From Streptomyces spiralis (lineage in GTDB: Bacteria; Actinomycetota; Actinomycetes; Streptomycetales; Streptomycetaceae): a stretch of DNA of 64,000 bases. The number at the start of each line of letters is the position of its first letter. The first letter of the stretch is position 1. The stretch is from NCBI RefSeq assembly GCF_014654675.1, contig NZ_BNBC01000002.1:248001-312000 (forward strand). Reading direction: 5' to 3'. The translations under genes and the position numbers were made by a program. The notes beneath the pieces were generated by a model. The model ran no database searches and had not been told where the DNA came from. It worked only from the letters and a program-made list of their open reading frames with translations. Positions 43,406-52,108 of this stretch are shown here, piece after piece.

Positions 43406-43897
43406 TCAGGGACTGTCCGGGCTGACGCGGATGAGGCCCGGGCCGGCGTCGACGAACGCGTCGCCGATCGGCACGTCGTGGCCGTCGTCGCAGCGGAGCG
43501 CCACGTGCACCGGGGCGCCGCAGTTCTCGTGGCGTACGACCACGGGGGGTCCCTGTTCGTCGGCGGCCCAGGTGTCGCCCCACTGCCGCAGCGCCGAGAG
43601 GACGGGCAGGAAGTCCCGCCCCTTCTGGGTCAGTTGATAGGCGTACCGGGTCCGCTGCCCGGGTTCCTGGTAGGGGACGCGCTCCAGCAGACCGGCGGCG
43701 GTGAGTTCCTTCAGGCGCGTCGAGGCGGCGGGTTCGCCGATGCCCACACGCTTGGCGAAGTCGTCGAACCGGCGTGTGCCGAAGAACGCCTCGCGCATGA
43801 TCAGCAGCGCCGTCCTGGTGCCGACGATCTCCAGGGTCCTGGCGATGGAGCAGTTGGCCATGGACCAGGCGTCCCGTTCCTTCAGCAGATCGTTCAT
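43406..43897 (-). CDS. HxlR-family transcriptional regulator
   Basis: A 163-residue regulator. The HxlR winged helix runs from CSIARTLEIVGTRTALLIMRE through RRFDDFAKRVGIGEPAASTR and RLKELTAAGLLERVPYQEPG to YQLTQKGRDFLPVL. The Cys in the opening SMANCSIARTLE is at the position used for thiol or aldehyde sensing in YodB/HypR/HxlR relatives. A C-terminal extension includes two more Cys (HENCGAPVHVALRCDDG). ATG 43897 is chosen for GGAGGG five bases upstream. It is divergent from an SDR-MFS pair, which it probably represses until a reactive compound appears. Confidence 0.92.
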   Translation of the reverse strand: MNDLLKERDAWSMANCSIARTLEIVGTRTALLIMREAFFGTRRFDDFAKRVGIGEPAASTRLKELTAAGLLERVPYQEPGQRTRYAYQLTQKGRDFLPVLSALRQWGDTWAADEQGPPVVVRHENCGAPVHVALRCDDGHDVPIGDAFVDAGPGLIRVSPDSP

Positions 43898-43929
43898 CTC
43901 TCGGCCCTCCACCTGGCTTGCCTCTTATG

Positions 43930-43976
43930 AAGTCAGCCTATACCGTCGTAGCTAACTTCTGAAAGCGTAAGTCAGC
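43930..43976. promoter_or_regulatory. HxlR operator candidates
   Basis: AAGTCAGC occurs twice (43930-43937 and 43969-43976), and GCTAACTT (43951-43958) pairs with the second copy as an imperfect inverted repeat with a ten-base centre. The cluster fills the gap between the divergent HxlR and SDR genes and is A/T-richer than its surroundings. Confidence 0.55.
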
Positions 43977-44019
43977 TGGGGTGTGCGCACCCCCGGACCT
44001 CCCGAGGGAAGAACCAACC

Positions 44020-44718
44020 ATGGACATCAGCACAGCAACCGCCCTGGTCACCGGAGCCAACCGAGGGCTCGGCAGGGCGCTCGCCCAGGAACTGGTCGCG
44101 CGCGGCGCCACGGTGTACGGGGCGGCCCGCCGACCGGACCAGATCGATCTGCCCGGTGTGAAGGCGATCCGGATCGACGTCACCGACCCCGCCTCCGTCG
44201 CCGCGGCCGCCGAGGAGGTCCGTGACATCACCGTGCTGATCAACAACGCGGGCAGTTCCACGGGCGCCGATCTGCTGACCGGCAGCTGGGACGACGTCCG
44301 CCTGGAGATGGAGACCCACTACCTGGGCACCCTCGGCATGATCCGGGCCTTCGCCCCGGTGATCGAGTCCCAGGGCGGAGGCGCCGTCCTCAACATCCTG
44401 TCTGTGCTGTCATGGGTCACCTTCCCCGCTGTGGGCGCCTACTCCGCGGCCAAGTCCGCGCAGTGGAGCCTGACCAACGAGGTGCGTCAGCAGCTCGCAC
44501 CCCGGGGCATCACCGTCTCCGGGCTCCACGTCGGCTACATGGACACCGACATGGCCCGCCATGTCACCGAGCCCAAGACCGACCCGGCGGACGTCGCCCG
44601 TGCCGCCGTGGACGGCATCGCCGCCGGCGCACCCGAGATCGTCGTGGACGACCTCAGCCGCCGGGTCCAGGCCGGCCTCTCCGGTGGCGTCGCCGCCCTC
44701 TACCCGCAGCTCGGCTGA
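44020..44718 (+). CDS. Short-chain dehydrogenase/reductase
   Basis: A 232-residue classical SDR. The dinucleotide-binding motif is LVTGANRGLGRAL near residues 8-20 and INNAG near 75. The catalytic set is Ser in NILSVLSW and Tyr-x-x-x-Lys in AYSAAKSAQ near 142-146. An Arg in the early segment GAARRPDQ suggests NADP preference. ATG 44020 has GAGGGAAG upstream. It is the first gene of a unit with the MFS transporter 12 bp downstream, both divergent from the HxlR regulator, so it may reduce a reactive aldehyde or quinone that the pump or regulator also handles. Confidence 0.92.
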   Translation: MDISTATALVTGANRGLGRALAQELVARGATVYGAARRPDQIDLPGVKAIRIDVTDPASVAAAAEEVRDITVLINNAGSSTGADLLTGSWDDVRLEMETHYLGTLGMIRAFAPVIESQGGGAVLNILSVLSWVTFPAVGAYSAAKSAQWSLTNEVRQQLAPRGITVSGLHVGYMDTDMARHVTEPKTDPADVARAAVDGIAAGAPEIVVDDLSRRVQAGLSGGVAALYPQLG

Positions 44719-44730
44719 GGCGAGGACAGC

Positions 44731-46314
44731 ATGGCTTCCGCTCCTTCCCCCGCCCCGGGCCGGCTCAAGCCGGCCGGCCGGCACACCGGTGTCCGGCTCT
44801 CCCCGAACCAGCCCTCCCGGGCCGCCGCCGGCATCACGCTCATCGCGATGTGCCTCGGCGCCATGACGACGTTTCTGCTGATCACCGCATCGGTGTCGGC
44901 GCTGTCGGCCATCCAGGACGACCTGCACGTCTCCCCGACCGGCCTCGTCTGGATCCCCTCCGCGTACACCCTGCTCGTGGCCAGTCTGGTGATGTCCGCG
45001 GGCACCGTCGGCAATCTCTACGGCCGCAAGCGCGCCTTCGTCACCGGCGCCGCGGTCATGATCACCGGCTCGCTCATCGTCTACGCGGCGGGTTCGACGG
45101 GAGGCGTCATCGCCGGCCAGCTCGTCTCCGGCCTCGGCGGTGCTCTCATCCTGCCCAACAGCCTGGCCATCCTGGGAGCCGCTTTCCCCGACCCACACAG
45201 GCGCACCGAAGTCGTCACCATCTGGGCGGCCTCCTCCGGTATCGGACTCGCCGTCGGCCCTCTGATCGCGGGCACACTGCTGGACCACTTCCACTGGAAC
45301 ACGGTCTTCCTGTCGACCGCCGTCCTCGCCGTGGTCACGATGGCCGCCGCCGCCTTCGTCGCCGAATCGCGCGGCCCCGGCGGCAAGCTCGACATCCCCG
45401 GCCAGGTCCTGGCCGTCCTGGGCATCGCCGCCCTCGTCTATGCCCTCATCGAAGGCGGACACGACGGCTACACCAGCCCCCGCATCCTCGCGGCCTGGAT
45501 CATCGCGGCCGCGGCCCTGACCGGTTTCGTCCTCGTCGAGCGCGCCGGGCGCACACCCATGCTGGACATCACCCTGTTCCGGTCGGCGTCCTTCAGTGCC
45601 GTCATGTTCGTCGCGGCCGTCTCCCTGTTCGGCTTCACCGGCCTGGCCATCCTGTCGGTGCTCTTCTACGAGCGAGTCCAGCATCTGTCCGCCCTGGACG
45701 TGGGATGGCGGCTGCTGGCGTTCTTCGGCTGCTACGTCATCGTCAGCTACGCGACCGGACGTGTGATCCGCCGCACCGGCTTCAAGCTCCCACTGACCCT
45801 CGGCTTCCTCGTCGGAGCCGCCGCCACGGCCGGACTCACCACGCTGGGTCCGACCACCCCCTATGCCCGGGTGTGGTGGCTGTACGCGCTCTTCGGAGCC
45901 GCAAGCGGGATGGTGGCCGCGCCGAGCACCGCCGCCGCCCTGGTCAGCGTCTCCCACGAACGCGCCGGCATGGCCTCCGGGGCCGTCAACGCCTTTCGCC
46001 AGATCGGATCCGTCACCGGCACCTCCCTCCTCGGCGCACTCCTCGCCGGCCGGCTCCGGTCCCGGCTGCCGGACAGCCTCGGCGCTCACCACGTCCCCCG
46101 GGCAGCCTGGCCCGCCGTCGAACACGCCGTCTCCACCGGCAGCGGCGGCAACCGGGCGGCCCCGCCGAACGTGACCGCCGCGATCGGCGACGCCTTCACC
46201 TCCGGCGTCCACGCCGGCATGACCGTCATCGCCGCCGTGTTCCTGTGCGCTGCCCTCGCCTCGGCCCTGCTGATCCACAACCGACCGCACCACACCACCG
46301 CCACGACGAGCTGA
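44731..46314 (+). CDS. DHA2-family MFS transporter
   Basis: A 527-residue, 14-helix exporter. Features: a long N-terminal cytosolic tail, helix 1 region MTTFLLITASVSALSAIQ, motif A SAGTVGNLYGRKRAF near 95-110, helix 4-5 GQLVSGLGGALILPNSLA, and a large loop with charged residues before the last helices. The usual Asp in helix 1 is replaced by small or polar residues. It follows the SDR gene by 12 bp and is very probably co-transcribed under HxlR control. The substrate is unknown. Confidence 0.92.
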   Translation: MASAPSPAPGRLKPAGRHTGVRLSPNQPSRAAAGITLIAMCLGAMTTFLLITASVSALSAIQDDLHVSPTGLVWIPSAYTLLVASLVMSAGTVGNLYGRKRAFVTGAAVMITGSLIVYAAGSTGGVIAGQLVSGLGGALILPNSLAILGAAFPDPHRRTEVVTIWAASSGIGLAVGPLIAGTLLDHFHWNTVFLSTAVLAVVTMAAAAFVAESRGPGGKLDIPGQVLAVLGIAALVYALIEGGHDGYTSPRILAAWIIAAAALTGFVLVERAGRTPMLDITLFRSASFSAVMFVAAVSLFGFTGLAILSVLFYERVQHLSALDVGWRLLAFFGCYVIVSYATGRVIRRTGFKLPLTLGFLVGAAATAGLTTLGPTTPYARVWWLYALFGAASGMVAAPSTAAALVSVSHERAGMASGAVNAFRQIGSVTGTSLLGALLAGRLRSRLPDSLGAHHVPRAAWPAVEHAVSTGSGGNRAAPPNVTAAIGDAFTSGVHAGMTVIAAVFLCAALASALLIHNRPHHTTATTS

Positions 46315-46340
46315 CGCGGAGCTTCGACGCGTGGCTTCCG

Positions 46341-46393
46341 GGAGCGACGCCGAGGACCATGAATTCAGGAGCGACGCCGACAACCACGGATTC
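46341..46393 (+). repeat. Imperfect 26-bp direct repeat
   Basis: Two copies starting GGAGCGACGCCGA at 46341 and 46368, with a 27-base period; the second halves differ at a few positions (GGACCATGAATTC against CAACCACGGATTC). They lie between the convergent MFS and ABC permease genes. No function is apparent. Confidence 0.7.
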
Positions 46394-46479
46394 GCCTGCG
46401 CAGCGACGCTTGCCGGTGGGGGCGGAAGCCCGGTTGCCGGGGCAGGGCGGCGTCCGGGCAGGCCGACGTCGGCCGGAGG

Positions 46480-48936
46480 TCACTCGCGTACGCCCGCCAG
46501 CTCCACCGCCCTGCGGCGCAGGGAGAGGCCGGCCGGGACGACCGCGGAGATCACGGCGAGAACCGCGCAGGCACCCAGGGCCGCCGCGAGCGTCGCCCAC
46601 GGGATCTCGATGGACGTCCACACCGAGAGCAGGCCCAGCGCACTCCACATGCCCACCAGGTTGAGGCCGGCGACCAGCGCTCCCAGCAGACCGCCCACCA
46701 TGACCACCATCAGCGCCTCGGCGCCCACCAGCCGCAGCACCTGCCACCTGGTGGCGCCGACCAGTCGCAGCACAGCCAGCTCGCGGACCCGGTCGGAGGT
46801 CGCCATGACCATCGTGTTGGCCAGCGAGATGCCGGTGTAGAGGAGGGCGATCCCGAGGACCAGGAAGAATCCCATCCGGGACGTCCGGTCGGTCTCGGGG
46901 TACGTCGCCCGCACCCAGGCGTCCTTGTTGAGGACCACCCCGCCCGACGCCCGCACCGCCTGACGCAGAGCGGCGGCCACGGTGGCCGTGTCGGTGCCGG
47001 GCGCGAGGCGCACGTCGACCCGGTCGACGGGCGCCGCGGGGGCGTTGCGCGGGGTGACATAGACGCCGTTGTTGCCGGTGCCGATGGTCATGACCGCGGC
47101 GATCTTCAGGGACTTCCTCGTGCCGTCGCCGAGCCACACGTCCACCCGCTCGCCCACGGTGTGCTTCTCCCACTCCTCGTTGACGATGATCGAGTCGTCG
47201 TCCAGATCGCTCACCTTCCCCGCGACGAGCGGGAGACGGGCCGTTGCCGCGAGCGGCCGCGGATCGACGGCTCTGGCATCGGACCGGATGAGCGCCACGC
47301 CGTCCTCCAGGACGTACACGGCGCTCGAGGAGCTCGGCGAGACCTCTGCACCGGACACGGCCCGAAGCCGTTGCAGCGTCGCCTCGTCGAAGCCGGCGCC
47401 GCCCGCCGGGGTGACCACGAAGTCGGCAGCCGTCTGCTCGCGCACCTCGGTGGCCTTCGCCCCGTCGAGGGTGGCAGTCGCGCCGAGCAGCGAGCCGGCC
47501 AGCGCGACCGTGACCAGCACAGGCGCAGCGACGGCGGCGGTGCGGCGGACCCCGGCGGCGGCGTTCTCACGTACCAGCATCCCGCCGGCGCCCGGAAGTC
47601 GGGCCGGCAGCCAGGCGATCAGCCGGGCCAGTGGCCGTACCAGCACCGGCGCGAGCAGCGCGACCGCGGTGATCAGCAGCATCGGCCGGCTCACATAGGT
47701 CTTGCGCTGCAGCAGGTCGCCCAGGTTCGTCACCAGGTCCAGGGCCAGCGTCACCGCGGCGGTGATCAGCAGGGCCGCGCCGAACAGCCGGCGGCTCCAG
47801 GTCATCGGCCGGGCGTCCACGGACGCCTCGCGCAGTGCCTCGGTGGGACCGGTACGCCCGGCCCGCCAGGACGCTGCCAGCACGCCGCACAGGGCCACGA
47901 ACAGGCCCGTCCAGAAAGCCATGTGGTAGGGCCAGGTGTAGTCGCCGATGGTGAACCAGCGGGGCGCGAGGCTCTCGTCGACCGCCCACTCGGCCAGCTC
48001 GGGTGCCCCGTAGGAACCGAGCACACAGCCGGCGGCCGAGGCGAGCACACCGACCGCGAGCGCCTCGTGGACGACCATGCGGCGGATCTGCCCCGGGGTC
48101 GCCCCGGCGGTGCGCAGCAGCCCGAACTCGCGGCGCCGCTGGGCCACCGCGAACGCGAAGGTCGAGGCCACCACGAACACCGACACGAAGGCGGTGACGC
48201 CGCCGGCCGTGCCGAACATGGCGTTCATCGCGGTGAGGGCTTCGCTGTCCCGGTCGGGGTCGGCGTCGGCGTACCGGCGCGCGTCCCCGGTGAGAACCTG
48301 CACGCCCTCGCTGCCGCGCACCGCCTCGCGCACGGCCGCCGCATCGGCGTCGACCACGAGCTGGAGACTGCGCGGCGACAGTTCGGCGGCGCGGGCGTCG
48401 GTGTAGAACACGGCGTTCTCGAAGCCGAGCCCGCGCACGGTGCCGACGACGCGCACGGTGCCGCCGTCGGTCCGCACCCGGGTGCCCGGACGGGCCCAGT
48501 CACCGCTGACGACAACCTCGTCAGCGGCCTCGGGTGCGCGTCCAGCGTCGAGCTCGTACGGCGCGAAGGCCGCGGTGGACCAGGGATGGCCCACCAGATC
48601 GGCGGGACCGCCCTCGGCCCGCACGGCGAACGACCGGTCCTCGACGACGGTCCCGAGGCCGCGCAGCCTCGCGACCGTGGCGTCGGGCACGGTTCGTGGC
48701 TGCGCGAGCTTCCGGGTGCGGTCGCCGATCGAGGTGGGCACGTCGAGGGTGTCCTGGCCCTTGACGACGACCGGCGCGGCGGCGAACCGCTCCGGCCCCC
48801 GGTCGGGTGCGTCCAGCGAGGACGCCAGGGCCAGTCCCATCACGGCGAGCAGCGCCACGCCCAGGGAGAGGGCGACGAAACTACCGACGAAGGTGACCCA
48901 GCGGGTGCGCAGGGCGCGCAGCGTGGTGCTCAGCAC
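46480..48936 (-). CDS. ABC transporter permease, FtsX/MacB type
   Basis: An 818-residue permease with two FtsX units. Helix 1 near residues 15-40 is followed by a long extracellular domain; a first three-helix bundle lies near 245-365 (SVFVVASTFAFAVAQRRREFGLLRTAGATPGQ is the coupling region, within the DUF214 pattern). A second extracellular domain and a final bundle lie near 690-810 (SDRVRELAVLRLVGATRWQVLRL). Such exporters move antimicrobial peptides, lipids or signals, or act as mechanotransmitters. The GTG start overlaps the end of the ATPase gene by seven bases, so the pair is translated together. Confidence 0.92.
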   Translation of the reverse strand: MLSTTLRALRTRWVTFVGSFVALSLGVALLAVMGLALASSLDAPDRGPERFAAAPVVVKGQDTLDVPTSIGDRTRKLAQPRTVPDATVARLRGLGTVVEDRSFAVRAEGGPADLVGHPWSTAAFAPYELDAGRAPEAADEVVVSGDWARPGTRVRTDGGTVRVVGTVRGLGFENAVFYTDARAAELSPRSLQLVVDADAAAVREAVRGSEGVQVLTGDARRYADADPDRDSEALTAMNAMFGTAGGVTAFVSVFVVASTFAFAVAQRRREFGLLRTAGATPGQIRRMVVHEALAVGVLASAAGCVLGSYGAPELAEWAVDESLAPRWFTIGDYTWPYHMAFWTGLFVALCGVLAASWRAGRTGPTEALREASVDARPMTWSRRLFGAALLITAAVTLALDLVTNLGDLLQRKTYVSRPMLLITAVALLAPVLVRPLARLIAWLPARLPGAGGMLVRENAAAGVRRTAAVAAPVLVTVALAGSLLGATATLDGAKATEVREQTAADFVVTPAGGAGFDEATLQRLRAVSGAEVSPSSSSAVYVLEDGVALIRSDARAVDPRPLAATARLPLVAGKVSDLDDDSIIVNEEWEKHTVGERVDVWLGDGTRKSLKIAAVMTIGTGNNGVYVTPRNAPAAPVDRVDVRLAPGTDTATVAAALRQAVRASGGVVLNKDAWVRATYPETDRTSRMGFFLVLGIALLYTGISLANTMVMATSDRVRELAVLRLVGATRWQVLRLVGAEALMVVMVGGLLGALVAGLNLVGMWSALGLLSVWTSIEIPWATLAAALGACAVLAVISAVVPAGLSLRRRAVELAGVRE

Positions 48937-49667
48937 GGCACCGCCTCGAGCTTGGTCATGCGCGCCGCGATGTCCTCGGCGCAGGCGCCGATCAGCTCAC
49001 CGTTGACACGGCCGTCGACGAGGAAGACGACGCGGTCGGCGTAGGAGGCGGCGACGGGGTCGTGGGTGACCATGACGATCGTCTGGCCGTCCCGGTCGAC
49101 CATGCCGCGCAGCAGGGTCAGCACCTCGTGGCTGGTCTGCGAGTCGAGTGCGCCGGTCGGCTCGTCGCCGAACAGCACTTCGGGGCGGGTGATCAGAGCG
49201 CGGGCCAGGGCAACTCGCTGCTGCTGGCCGCCGGACATCTCCGTCGGTCGATGGCGCGCACGGTCGCCGAGTCCGACCTGTGCGAGCACCTCGCGCACCT
49301 GGGCCTTCTTCGGGCGGCGGCCGGCCAGCCGCAGCGGCAGGGCCACGTTCTGCTCGGCGGTCAGCGAGGGCAGCAGGTTGAACGCCTGGAACACAAACCC
49401 GATGTGCTCGCGGCGCAGCAGGGTCAGCTTGGTCTCGCTCAGCCCGGTCAGCTCGGTGCCGCCCACGGTGACCGAGCCGGACGTGGGCCGGTCCAGGCCC
49501 GCGGCGCACTGCAGCAGGGTCGACTTGCCGGACCCGGACGGGCCCATCACGGCGGTGAAGGTCCCCCTCGGGAAGGCGAGCGATACCTCGTCGAGGGCGG
49601 TGACGTGAGTACGGCCCGAGTCGTACCGCCGGGTCACGTCGCGCAATCCGATCGCGTCGTTCGTCAT
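48930..49667 (-). CDS. ABC transporter ATP-binding protein, MacB/LolD type
   Basis: A 245-residue ATPase. Walker A is GPSGSGKST near residue 42, Q-loop FVFQAFNLLPSLTAEQN near 90, signature MSGGQQQRVALARAL near 145, Walker B EVLFGDEPTGALD near 165, and the H-loop in VMVTHDPVAA near 200. This is the standard LolD/MacB arrangement that pairs with FtsX-type permeases. ATG 49667 is chosen; ATG 49679 would add four residues. The gene is divergent from a two-component system, with a perfect palindrome between them, so its expression is probably set by that system. Confidence 0.94.
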   Translation of the reverse strand: MTNDAIGLRDVTRRYDSGRTHVTALDEVSLAFPRGTFTAVMGPSGSGKSTLLQCAAGLDRPTSGSVTVGGTELTGLSETKLTLLRREHIGFVFQAFNLLPSLTAEQNVALPLRLAGRRPKKAQVREVLAQVGLGDRARHRPTEMSGGQQQRVALARALITRPEVLFGDEPTGALDSQTSHEVLTLLRGMVDRDGQTIVMVTHDPVAASYADRVVFLVDGRVNGELIGACAEDIAARMTKLEAVPC

Positions 49668-49768
49668 GTGTCCACCCATCAGCACCTGCTCCTCGGTCCG
49701 TCGGCTCGTCGGTGTCTCCACCGAACCGCGCAAGCCCCTCGTGACGCAGTACGGCCAGAGCGAGACCT

Positions 49769-49790
49769 GGGGTAGGGCCGGCCCTACCCC
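49769..49790. promoter_or_regulatory. Perfect 22-bp palindrome between ABC exporter and two-component genes
   Basis: GGGGTAGGGCC is followed directly by its exact reverse complement GGCCCTACCCC. It lies 51 bases before the histidine kinase start and about 100 bases before the ATPase start, a central position for a dimeric response regulator acting on both divergent units. Confidence 0.75.
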
Positions 49791-49841
49791 CGATACGGAG
49801 TCCGGACCGATGGCACCGGGCCGGTCGGGCCGCTTACGGTC

Positions 49842-51146
49842 ATGCTCATGCACCCTCGGAATGTGTGGCAGGCCATGTCCCGGCCGGGCTTCCTGTTGTC
49901 GGCCTGGCCCTGGCGCTCCGCCGCGTATCTGCTCACCGGCGCGGTGACCGGCGCCGCCGCCCTGGTGGGGATCGTGGCAGTGGCCACGCTCTGCGGTGCG
50001 CTCGCCATCGTCCTGGTGGGGCTGCCGTTGCTCGTCCTGGTCGCCCTCAGCGGGCTCCCGGTGGCCGAGGTGGAGCGGCGCAGGCTGCGCCTGATCCACC
50101 GCACCCCGGTGTCCGGCCGGCACCAGGTGCCGGCCGCGCCGGGGCTGTGGGCCTGGCTGGTCACCCGACTGCGGGAGCAGACCACCTGGCGGGAGCTCGG
50201 GTACGCGCTGTTGTTCGCCGGGCTGCTGTGGCCGGTCGACGCCCTGGCGATCACGGTCGCCCTGCTCTTCCCGCTGTCCATGGTCGCCACCCCGCTGCTG
50301 ATGGCCACGGTCGGCGACGGCCACGAGGCGAAGGTGCTCAAACAGTGGACGGTCACCACATGGCCGACCGCGTTCGGCGTCGCCGTACTGGGCCTGCTCC
50401 TGATGGCCCTGTGCGCCTACGTGCTCGGCGTCACGGCGGGCGCCCGCGCCGAGCTGACCCGGCTGCTGATCGCCTCCCCCGAGGGCGAGCTCAGCGCCAA
50501 GGTGGTCGAACTGACCCGCTCCCGCGTCCGGTTGGTCGACGCCTTCGAGGCGGAGCGGCGCCGCATCGAGCGCGATCTGCACGACGGCGCCCAACAGCGC
50601 CTCGTGGCCCTGACGATGGCCCTCGGGCTGGCCCGCCTCGACGCCCCTGCCGGCCCGCTCGCCGACCAGCTCACCAAGGCCCACGAGGAGGCGGGCAAAG
50701 CGCTCGCGGAGCTACGCGAGCTCATCCACGGCATCCACCCCAAGGTCCTCACGGACTACGGCCTTCAAGCTGCGGTCGCCGACGCCGCCGACCGCTGCGT
50801 GGTCCCCGTCGACATCGACCTCGAACTGCCGGGCCGACCGGCCCAGGCGGTCGAATCCGCGGCGTACTTCGTGGTCTGCGAGGCACTCGCCAACGTCGCC
50901 AAACACAGCGGGGCCGAGCGCGCGCGGGTGAGCGGCGGTCATCGCGACGGACTCCTGTTCCTCGAAGTGCGCGACGACGGCTGCGGCGGCGCGGACGCCT
51001 CGGCGGGCAGCGGCCTCACCGGTCTCGCGGACCGGGTGTCGGTCCTCGATGGCAGACTGGCCCTGACCAGTCCGCCGGGTGGACCGACTCTGTTGCGTGT
51101 GGAGTTTCCTTGCGAGTTGACCAAGGCGGCCGATCGCTCCGCGTAG
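49842..51146 (+). CDS. NarL-type sensor histidine kinase
   Basis: A 434-residue membrane kinase. The first 205 residues contain four hydrophobic helices of the putative-sensor type (AAYLLTGAVTGAAALVGI, LVLVALSGLPV, WPVDALAITVALLF and AVLGLLLMALCAYVLGV). The dimerisation and phosphoacceptor domain has RRRIERDLHDGAQQRLVAL, phospho-His near residue 247. The HATPase part follows: VVCEALANVAKHS (N box), DDGCGGAD (G1) and GSGLTGLADRV (G2). This is the HisKA_3 class paired with LuxR-type response regulators. The stop overlaps the regulator gene by 37 bases. It probably senses an envelope-active compound removed by the divergent ABC exporter. Confidence 0.93.
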   Translation: MLMHPRNVWQAMSRPGFLLSAWPWRSAAYLLTGAVTGAAALVGIVAVATLCGALAIVLVGLPLLVLVALSGLPVAEVERRRLRLIHRTPVSGRHQVPAAPGLWAWLVTRLREQTTWRELGYALLFAGLLWPVDALAITVALLFPLSMVATPLLMATVGDGHEAKVLKQWTVTTWPTAFGVAVLGLLLMALCAYVLGVTAGARAELTRLLIASPEGELSAKVVELTRSRVRLVDAFEAERRRIERDLHDGAQQRLVALTMALGLARLDAPAGPLADQLTKAHEEAGKALAELRELIHGIHPKVLTDYGLQAAVADAADRCVVPVDIDLELPGRPAQAVESAAYFVVCEALANVAKHSGAERARVSGGHRDGLLFLEVRDDGCGGADASAGSGLTGLADRVSVLDGRLALTSPPGGPTLLRVEFPCELTKAADRSA

Positions 51147-51778
51147 TGGTGGCCGAAGACAGCGTGCTGCTGCGGGAAGGGCTCGTCGGCCTGCTCGGCC
51201 GATTCGGCCACGAGGTGGTGTCGGCCGTCGGGGACGCGCAGGCCCTGGTCGCCGCGGTCGAGGAGCATGCCCCCGACATCGTGGTGACGGACGTGCGCAT
51301 GCCGCCCGGCTTCCAGGACGAGGGCCTGCACGCGGCAGTGCGGCTGCGGGGGAAGCGCCCCACCCTCCCGGTCCTGGTCCTCAGCCAGTACGTGCAACGG
51401 ACATACGCCGCGGAGCTCCTGGACTCCGGCGACGGATCGGGGGTCGGCTATCTGCTCAAGGACCGGGTCGGCCAGGTCGAGGAGTTCGTGGCGGCGCTGC
51501 ACAAGGTGGCGGACGGTGGGACGGTGGTCGACCCCGAGGTGGTGCGCCAGTTGCTGCGTCGCCGCCGCGATCCGCTGGAGCAGCTCACCCCGCGCGAACG
51601 AGAGGTGCTGGCACTGATCGCCGAAGGCAAGTCCAACGGCGCGATCGCCAAGGAGCTGGTGGTTTCCGAAGCGGCGATCGGCAAGCACATCGGCAACATC
51701 CTCGCCAAGCTGGACCTGCCGCCGACGGACCAGACCCACCGCAGGGTCCTGGCCGTCCTCACTTACCTGCGGGCCTGA
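51110..51778 (+). CDS. LuxR/NarL-family response regulator
   Basis: A 222-residue regulator. The receiver domain shows the acidic pair in VVVAEDSVLL, phospho-Asp in DIVVTDVRMPP near residue 60, and Lys in YLLKDRVG near 118. The LuxR-type HTH is LTPREREVLALIAEGKSNGAIA then KELVVSEAAIGKHIGNIL. TTG 51110 is chosen because GGAG lies five bases upstream; GTG 51146 would remove the first strand's start. With TTG the gene overlaps the kinase gene by 37 bases. The 22-bp palindrome upstream of the kinase gene is the obvious binding-site candidate. Confidence 0.9.
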   Translation: MRVDQGGRSLRVVVAEDSVLLREGLVGLLGRFGHEVVSAVGDAQALVAAVEEHAPDIVVTDVRMPPGFQDEGLHAAVRLRGKRPTLPVLVLSQYVQRTYAAELLDSGDGSGVGYLLKDRVGQVEEFVAALHKVADGGTVVDPEVVRQLLRRRRDPLEQLTPREREVLALIAEGKSNGAIAKELVVSEAAIGKHIGNILAKLDLPPTDQTHRRVLAVLTYLRA

Positions 51779-51800
51779 CCCGGACCGGCACGCACCGGGA

Positions 51801-52046
51801 GCACCGTACGAGGTCGAGCTGGGTCGCCAAGGTCTGCCCGAGCCGTCCCGGCGTGGCGATGACTACGCCGGGGACGGCGCGGACGTCGTCGTCGGCGGCC
51901 CCGGCGCCGACACGATCCTGGGCGGCCCCGGCCGCGACGTCCTCAACTCCCGTGACCGGGTGGGAGGCAACGACACGGTCGACGGCGGAGCCGGGGCCGA
52001 CGTCTGCCGGACCGACCCGGGCGACACCAGGATCAGCTGCCCCTGA
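51801..52046 (+). pseudogene. Remnant of an RTX/hemolysin-type calcium-binding protein
   Basis: One frame reads GDDYAGDGADVVVGGPGADT, then ILGGPGRDVLNSRD and VGGNDTVDGGAGADVCRT, ending DTRISCP and a stop at 52046. The repeats G-G-x-G-x-D-x-h-x and the closing V-G-G-N-D-T-V-D-G-G ... D-V-C-R-x-D-P-G-D are the C-terminal end of secreted calcium-binding repeat proteins common in streptomycetes. No start codon or signal peptide exists upstream, and the response regulator gene ends only 22 bases before 51801. The rest of the gene seems to have been lost by deletion. Confidence 0.72.
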
Positions 52047-52108
52047 CACACGCCGGACTGCGTCACGGCGACGGCGGCACGGCGGCCTCGTCCGCAGGCC
52101 GTGCAGGG

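Noticed and set aside
44410..46383. 657-codon minus-strand frame opposite the SDR and MFS genes
   Set aside because: Gly/Asp/Arg low-complexity translation covering two strong genes.
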